Source of the DNA: Streptomyces sp. TRM68367 | Lineage (GTDB): Bacteria > Actinomycetota > Actinomycetes > Streptomycetales > Streptomycetaceae | NCBI RefSeq assembly: GCF_014495685.1 | Contig: NZ_JACTVI010000015.1 | Location: 1 to 64,000 of the forward strand | Direction: 5' to 3' | Length of the DNA: 64,000 nucleotides | Shown: positions 59,970 to 64,000 of the stretch, in pieces | How the letters are laid out: the number at the start of each line of letters is the position of its first letter | Position numbering within the stretch: the first letter of the stretch is position 1 | Translations under genes and position numbers: made by a program | The notes under the pieces: generated by a model | Databases searched by the model: none | What the model saw: only the letters and a program-made list of their open reading frames with translations | What the model was told of the DNA's origin: nothing

Positions 59970-60158
59970 TCACCACGTGGCGCGTACCTGGCGGATGATC
60001 CGCCGCCGCAACCGCACCCTGCGGCTGCCGTCACGCAGCAGGCTCAGGCGGTCCAACTCCCAGTGTCCGTACTCGGCGTGGTCCGTCAGCAGCCGTGTCG
60101 CTTCCTTGCGGGAGACCCCGCGCGGCACGTACACGTCGACAAATTCGTATTCCGGCAT
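59970..60158 (-). CDS. DUF5703-family small protein
   Basis: A 62-residue basic protein, MPEYEFVDVYVPRGVSRKEA at the start and a C-terminal run of arginines (RRVRLRRRIIRQVR). This is the actinobacterial DUF5703 family, which has no known function; the fold is probably a small alpha/beta unit and the tail could bind nucleic acid. It is convergent with chpC and divergent from the acidic protein at 60206, with a short promoter gap of 47 bases. Confidence 0.8.
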   Translation of the reverse strand: MPEYEFVDVYVPRGVSRKEATRLLTDHAEYGHWELDRLSLLRDGSRRVRLRRRIIRQVRATW

Positions 60159-60205
60159 CGCATCTATTGTGCGTGCGGAGCCTCGGTACGGATAGCGTCT
60201 GCAGT

Positions 60206-60916
60206 ATGTCTGATGCTGTGCAGCCCACCGCTGCCGAGGTACGCGCCGCCGCCGAGGCGGTCAAGACCGCGCTCGACCGCCACCTGGCCGCGGTCGAACG
60301 CAGGTCGGGGGAGGACGACCCGGCCGTCTACGAGGCGTTCAACCAGCTGGCCGCGGCCGCGGAGGCGTACGACGAGCTGCTCTACGACCGCCACGACGAG
60401 GTCACACCCTTCGAGATCCCCGGTACGGAGGAATCCCTGCCGCCGTACACCGGCCCCGAGGAACCGAACGCGCTGAGCGTGCTGATCCGCCGCGACTACG
60501 CCGTGGTGGAGCCGCAGCGGCTGCTGGCCCAGGCCCAGCGGATCGAGGCGGTGGACGAGGAGGACGGCGCGGACGGCGTGGGCGTGGCGGCCTCCGGCAC
60601 GATCCACGGCGCGCTCGGTATCCTGTTCGGCGAGTTCGAACCGGACGAGATCGTCACCCGGCACAAGGAGTTCGGTCTGGAGGAGGGCGACTCCACGCTG
60701 TGGGTGACCGCCGCGGACGAGCCGGCCGACCCCGGTGAGTGGCTGGAGGCGCCGTTCGAGCAGATCGATCCGCAGCGGGTGGTGTGCCGCTTCGACGTCA
60801 GCGCGGTGTTCGACGACGAGGACCTCGACGACGAGGACGACGAAGAGGACTCGGCCGACCTCGACTCGGAGCTGGACGAGGACGAGGACCTGGAACCCTT
60901 GGACGCGGACCGCTGA
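60206..60916 (+). CDS. Conserved acidic hypothetical protein
   Basis: A 236-residue cytoplasmic protein. The N-terminal 60 residues are helical (AAEAVKTALDRHLAAVERRS), the centre is a compact domain including LSVLIRRDYAVVEPQRLL, and the C-terminal 35 residues are almost entirely Asp/Glu (FDDEDLDDEDDEEDSADLD). There is no membrane segment. It is common in Streptomyces as a single gene without assigned role. The highly acidic tail suggests binding to a basic partner, possibly the Arg-rich DUF5703 protein encoded divergently, which is only a guess. Confidence 0.7.
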   Translation: MSDAVQPTAAEVRAAAEAVKTALDRHLAAVERRSGEDDPAVYEAFNQLAAAAEAYDELLYDRHDEVTPFEIPGTEESLPPYTGPEEPNALSVLIRRDYAVVEPQRLLAQAQRIEAVDEEDGADGVGVAASGTIHGALGILFGEFEPDEIVTRHKEFGLEEGDSTLWVTAADEPADPGEWLEAPFEQIDPQRVVCRFDVSAVFDDEDLDDEDDEEDSADLDSELDEDEDLEPLDADR

Positions 60917-60920
60917 CGCG

Positions 60921-60988
60921 GCCTGCCGACGGCAGGCCCGACCACGACGGCGGCGGTCACCGGGAGACTCCCTGGTGACCGCCGCCGT
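60921..60988. terminator. Two hairpins after the acidic-protein gene
   Basis: The first is GCCTGCC-GAC-GGCAGGC (60921-60937). The second has 15-bp perfect arms ACGGCGGCGGTCACC (60947-60961) and 60974-60988 around a 12-base loop. Together they end transcription between convergent genes. Confidence 0.8.
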
Positions 60989-61280
60989 TCGTCTGCCCCG
61001 GGCGCCTGGCACGTCCTGCGAACCCGGGAGATCCGGCACTCCGGCACCGGCTCACCGTCCGGCCGGCGCGGTGGGCTGTTCATGTGGGGGCCCGTCGTCG
61101 GGCCGCGAGGGCTCGGGCCCCTGCATGGGCCGGGCCCCGCATGGGTCGGGCCGCCATCGGGCCCGCGGAGTCGGCGGGCGGGCCGGGCCCCGCCATCGCG
61201 GCCTGCGAGCGAGTCGCCGTGCGACTCGCGCGGTCGGCTTGCCGTCGGGCACACCCGGGCGTCCGCGGTCGGCGTGCGGT
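60989..61280. other. GGGCC-rich non-coding stretch
   Basis: This stretch before the RecD-like gene's stop repeats GGGCC/GGCCC words (61090-61190) and includes a hairpin GCGAGTCG-CCGTG-CGACTCGC (61209-61229). No open frame has a believable start or composition. It is probably structured 3' sequence. Confidence 0.45.
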
Positions 61281-63470
61281 TCAGGCCGCCGTCGTCGGGA
61301 TCTGTGGGGCGAGGAGGGCCGGGAGGCGGGTCGTACGGGGCTTGTGCGGGGTCTCGGCCACGGCCCGGGGGAGCGCCTGCTCAACGCCGTGCACCACGGA
61401 CAGGTGCCGGTCGGCCCGGCCGAACGCCGTGTAGACCCACGGGCGGCTGAGTGCCTGCGCGGCGTCTCCGGGCAGCACCACGACCGCCGCGGGCCACCGG
61501 CAGCCCACCGCCTGGTGCGCGGTCAACGCCCACCCGTGCCGCACGGTCTGCTCCACCCGCTCCTTCGGTACGACGACCGCCTCGCCCGCGCAGGACAGGT
61601 GCAGCCCCTCGGCGTCGGCCGTCACCACGCGGCCCGGCAGCGTACGACCCGGCGCGGGGGAGTAGGCGATCCGGTCGCCGGGGTCGAAGCCGCCGAAACG
61701 GCCGGGACCGGGGTTGAGCCGCTCCTTCAGCGCGGCGTTCAACGCGCGCGTACCCACCGCACCGCCATGCCCCGGCGTGATCACCTGCGTCTCCTCGACC
61801 GGGACGCCGATCGCCCGCGGCACCGAGTCCACGACGAGCTGCACGGTCCGGTGCACAGCCTCGCCCGCGTCCCGCACCGGCACGATCACGACCTCCTTGC
61901 CGGGCGCCTCCACCTGGTTCAGCTCGCCAACGCCGATGCCGGAGACCAGCTCGCCCAGCGGACCGGGGTCCGGGCGCCGCGAGGCGATCTGCGGACAGAC
62001 CCGCGCCGCCAGCAGATCCGCGAACACCCGCCCCGGGCCCACGGACCACAGCACCGCCGGATCCCCGGACAGCACCAGCCGGGCCCCGTCCGGCAGCGAC
62101 TCCGTCAGCAGCGCCGCCGCCTCGACGTCCAGCTGCGGCGCGTCGAGCACCACGAGAAGGTCCAGATCCAGGGCACCGTCCGCGTCCCGCCCCGGCCCTT
62201 CGGCACCCGACAGCAACCCGGCGACGGTGGCCACGCCAGGTCCGGACTCGCCGGTATCGGAACCGGCATGCCGGCGCAGCAGCGCCGCGAAACGCCCGCG
62301 CCCGATCATGGTGTGCGTGGCGGCCCAGGCACGCAGCCCGAGCCCGTGCGCCGCCTGCACCAGCGCGGCCGGCTCGGCCAGCGACGCCTCCCCACCCGTA
62401 TGAAGAACCACGCCGTGCCCCGCGACCGCCCGGATCAGCCCGCCGCCCGCCCCTTCCGCGGAAGCCGCAGCCCGCTCCCACTCCTGTGCCGAACCATCCT
62501 GCTTCGGCACGGAGTTGACCAGCCGGGCCAGCCCGTCGGCGAGGCTCTCCTCGGCGAGCGCGTACCGCTCGAGCCCGACCAGGACACGGACGGGACGCTC
62601 CTCGTCCTCTTCGTCCCCGTCCTGGGCGCCGGGCCCCTCCAGGGCGTCCTGGAAGACCAGGGCCTCACCCTCCGCGATGGCGTCCTGTACAGCGGCGCCG
62701 GTGTCCGGCACGCCCCGCTGGGCCAGCGCGGCGGTGAGCGCCGGCAACTCCAGGGTCGTGTGCCCGGCCAGGGCCGCCTGCTCCAGCAGCCACACGGTCA
62801 CCGCGCGCCCACGCCGCTCGTCGTCCGGCCCGCACTCCGGCCCGAGCAGCGCCCGCGCGAACCCGTCGGCCTGCTCGGGCCGTACGCCGCCGATGCGCAG
62901 CAACTGCCAGGGGTCCGCCCGCAGGCTCGCCTCCGCGCCCTCGCCGAGTACCGCGGCGACCTGCAAAGCGAGCGCCTCGGGCGCGCCGCCCTCGGCCAGC
63001 ACCTGCCGCACGGCCTGCACGCTCTCCGCCGCGGGCGCGAGGACAGCCTGAGCCTGAACCTGGGCCTGCGCCGACACCGGCTGCGGCCGCCGCGCCGGCT
63101 CCGGCGCAGCCCGACGAGGGGCAGGCTCGGGCCCGGCGAAGACGGCCGCCACGGGCTTCTCCCCGCTCTCCACGGCCCGCACGGCAGCCAGCAGATCGGC
63201 GGCCTTGCCGCTCAGCTTCGCGCCGCTCTCGACCGGCCGCTTCTTCTCGGCCTTGCGTCGCTCGATGCGCTCCCGCTCGGCCTGCTGTGCCAGCAACTCG
63301 GCCTCGGCCTCGGACAGCTGGGACGCGTCGGCGTCACCACCGTCGCCCCCCGCGCCGGCCTCGCCGCCTTCCGCGTCGGTCGTACCGTCGACGTCCTCCG
63401 CAGCCTGTCCGCCGTCGGCGCCCGGCGTCCCCGGCTCGGCGTCCTCCGTGGTCTCGGGCTCCGTGCTCAC
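61281..63470 (-). CDS. RecD/TraA-like helicase homologue with degenerate P-loop
   Basis: A 729-residue protein. An acidic, disordered N-terminus (1-60) precedes a charged coiled coil (AELLAQQAERERIERRKAEKK, shortened here), helix-hairpin-helix-like repeats (RADPWQLLRIGGVRPEQADG), and a RecD2-type helicase core ending ALTAHQAVGCRWPAAVVVL and WVYTAFGRADRHLSVV. Where RecD2 has a GxGKT P-loop this protein has LHTGGEASLAEP, lacking the Lys and Thr; the Walker B-like LLVVLDAPQLD also lacks the Glu. It is probably not an active ATPase, perhaps a structural DNA-repair partner. GTG 63470 overlaps the stop of the upstream gene (GTGA). Confidence 0.75.
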   Translation of the reverse strand: MSTEPETTEDAEPGTPGADGGQAAEDVDGTTDAEGGEAGAGGDGGDADASQLSEAEAELLAQQAERERIERRKAEKKRPVESGAKLSGKAADLLAAVRAVESGEKPVAAVFAGPEPAPRRAAPEPARRPQPVSAQAQVQAQAVLAPAAESVQAVRQVLAEGGAPEALALQVAAVLGEGAEASLRADPWQLLRIGGVRPEQADGFARALLGPECGPDDERRGRAVTVWLLEQAALAGHTTLELPALTAALAQRGVPDTGAAVQDAIAEGEALVFQDALEGPGAQDGDEEDEERPVRVLVGLERYALAEESLADGLARLVNSVPKQDGSAQEWERAAASAEGAGGGLIRAVAGHGVVLHTGGEASLAEPAALVQAAHGLGLRAWAATHTMIGRGRFAALLRRHAGSDTGESGPGVATVAGLLSGAEGPGRDADGALDLDLLVVLDAPQLDVEAAALLTESLPDGARLVLSGDPAVLWSVGPGRVFADLLAARVCPQIASRRPDPGPLGELVSGIGVGELNQVEAPGKEVVIVPVRDAGEAVHRTVQLVVDSVPRAIGVPVEETQVITPGHGGAVGTRALNAALKERLNPGPGRFGGFDPGDRIAYSPAPGRTLPGRVVTADAEGLHLSCAGEAVVVPKERVEQTVRHGWALTAHQAVGCRWPAAVVVLPGDAAQALSRPWVYTAFGRADRHLSVVHGVEQALPRAVAETPHKPRTTRLPALLAPQIPTTAA

Positions 63471-64000
63471 AGCGTGCTCCAGTCGTGATCGGGATAGCGG
63501 TGCACGGGCGCCGACACGTCGTCGAGCGCCCGGCAGATCTCGCCAGGAAGACTAAGGGTCTCCACTGACAATGCCGCCGTGAGCTGCTGCGCGTTGCGCG
63601 CGCCAACGATGGGCGCGGCCACGCCGGGCCGGTCGCGGACCCAGGCGAGCGCCACCTGGAGCGGGGTCACCGCGAGACCGTCCGCCGCGGTCGTGACGGC
63701 GTCCACGATGCGGCTGGCGGTGTCGTCGAGGTACGGCGCGACGAACGGGGCCAGGTGCTCCGAGGCACCGCGCGAGTCCGGGGGTGTCGTGTCGCCCCGG
63801 TACTTGCCCGTCAGGACCCCGCGGCCGAGGGGTGAGGAGGGCAGCACTCCGATGCCCGTGTCCAGCGCGGCGGGTAGCACCTCGCGCTCCACACCACGCT
63901 GCAACAGCGAGTACTCCATCTGCGTACTCGCCAGCCGCGTCCGCGTGCCCGGCACCGCCAGCTGCCAGGTCGCCGCCTTGGCGAGCTGCCAGCCGCAGAA
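63467..64000 (-). CDS. Aldo/keto reductase, 5' end outside the window
   Basis: The C-terminal 177 codons of an aldo/keto reductase run off the window edge. Family features are QMEYSLLQRGVEREVLPAA, then IGVLPSSPLGRGVLTGKYRG, VTPLQVALAWVRDRPGVAAP and the cofactor block IVGARNAQQLTAALS. The catalytic Asp/Tyr/Lys/His residues would lie in the missing part. Its stop overlaps the start of the RecD-like gene by four bases, which suggests the two are co-expressed. It is related to, but distinct from, the reductase at 43218. Confidence 0.85.
   Translation of the reverse strand, partial: FCGWQLAKAATWQLAVPGTRTRLASTQMEYSLLQRGVEREVLPAALDTGIGVLPSSPLGRGVLTGKYRGDTTPPDSRGASEHLAPFVAPYLDDTASRIVDAVTTAADGLAVTPLQVALAWVRDRPGVAAPIVGARNAQQLTAALSVETLSLPGEICRALDDVSAPVHRYPDHDWSTL

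Noticed and set aside
60735..63488. 917-codon open frame antisense to the RecD-like gene
   Set aside because: Shadow frame starting inside the acidic-protein gene; composition is Arg/Pro/Ala-rich and no domain is visible.

Overview
The window is high-GC actinobacterial chromosome and almost certainly Streptomyces. It carries a chaplin pair (chpH and chpC with an LAXTG sortase signal), a KcsA-type potassium channel, a four-cysteine SoxR, many GTG starts, translationally coupled genes and large numbers of TetR regulators. From memory, the order soxR ... gluconate operon ... UPF0225 protein ... chpH-chpC matches the S. coelicolor SCO1697 to SCO1674 neighbourhood read backwards. That makes most of the window conserved core, with insertions.

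Layout. 0.2-5.7 kb: a gene remnant, two small membrane proteins, a DMT transporter, a lipoprotein, a KcsA homologue and an orphan MsiK-like ATPase. 5.7-16.6 kb: an aldehyde dehydrogenase and alcohol dehydrogenase pair, an MFS carrier, an ArsR and two TetR regulators, an acyl-CoA dehydrogenase, a MaoC hydratase and soxR. Recognisable operators link several of these. 16.8-21.7 kb: a secreted penicillin-acylase-family enzyme, a broken hydrolase and a Tat-exported NamZ-type muramidase. 21.8-27.3 kb: SDR, acyl-CoA ligase and TetR genes facing an acyl-CoA dehydrogenase and APH-type kinase pair, a set resembling the levulinate (lva) / ACAD10-ACAD11 4-hydroxyacid pathway. 27.5-34.1 kb: DUF202 pair, Nudix, DMT, APC permease, and a molybdopterin oxidoreductase with its cytochrome b partner. 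34.2-38.0 kb: a gluconate/idonate operon with a divergent GntR regulator, in which the idonate dehydrogenase has been cut to its first 40 codons.

38.0-50.3 kb is an inserted island bounded by inverted copies of an IS-end-like sequence and littered with IS630, IS481 and IS982 debris. Its cargo is a TetR/MFS pair, a phosphotriesterase-family lactonase-like enzyme, an aldo/keto reductase and a tightly coupled operon: AfsA-like butyrolactone/butenolide synthase, FAD monooxygenase, cupin, HAD phosphatase, ketoacyl synthase III and a possible Cys-rich small protein. I read it as a candidate biosynthesis, export and control system for a butenolide- or butyrolactone-like small molecule.

50.4-56.2 kb holds a YchJ-family protein, an M1 metallopeptidase and a Pls/PosA-type membrane NRPS. 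Its adenylation pocket reads as a lysine code by hand alignment, so this is a probable poly-lysine-type homopolymer synthetase beside a candidate degrading peptidase. 56.9-64 kb: tRNA-Leu(GAG), an M20 peptidase, chpH, chpC, two small conserved proteins, a RecD-like protein with a degenerate P-loop, and a truncated aldo/keto reductase at the window edge.

No rRNA, CRISPR array, replication origin or intact insertion sequence was seen.
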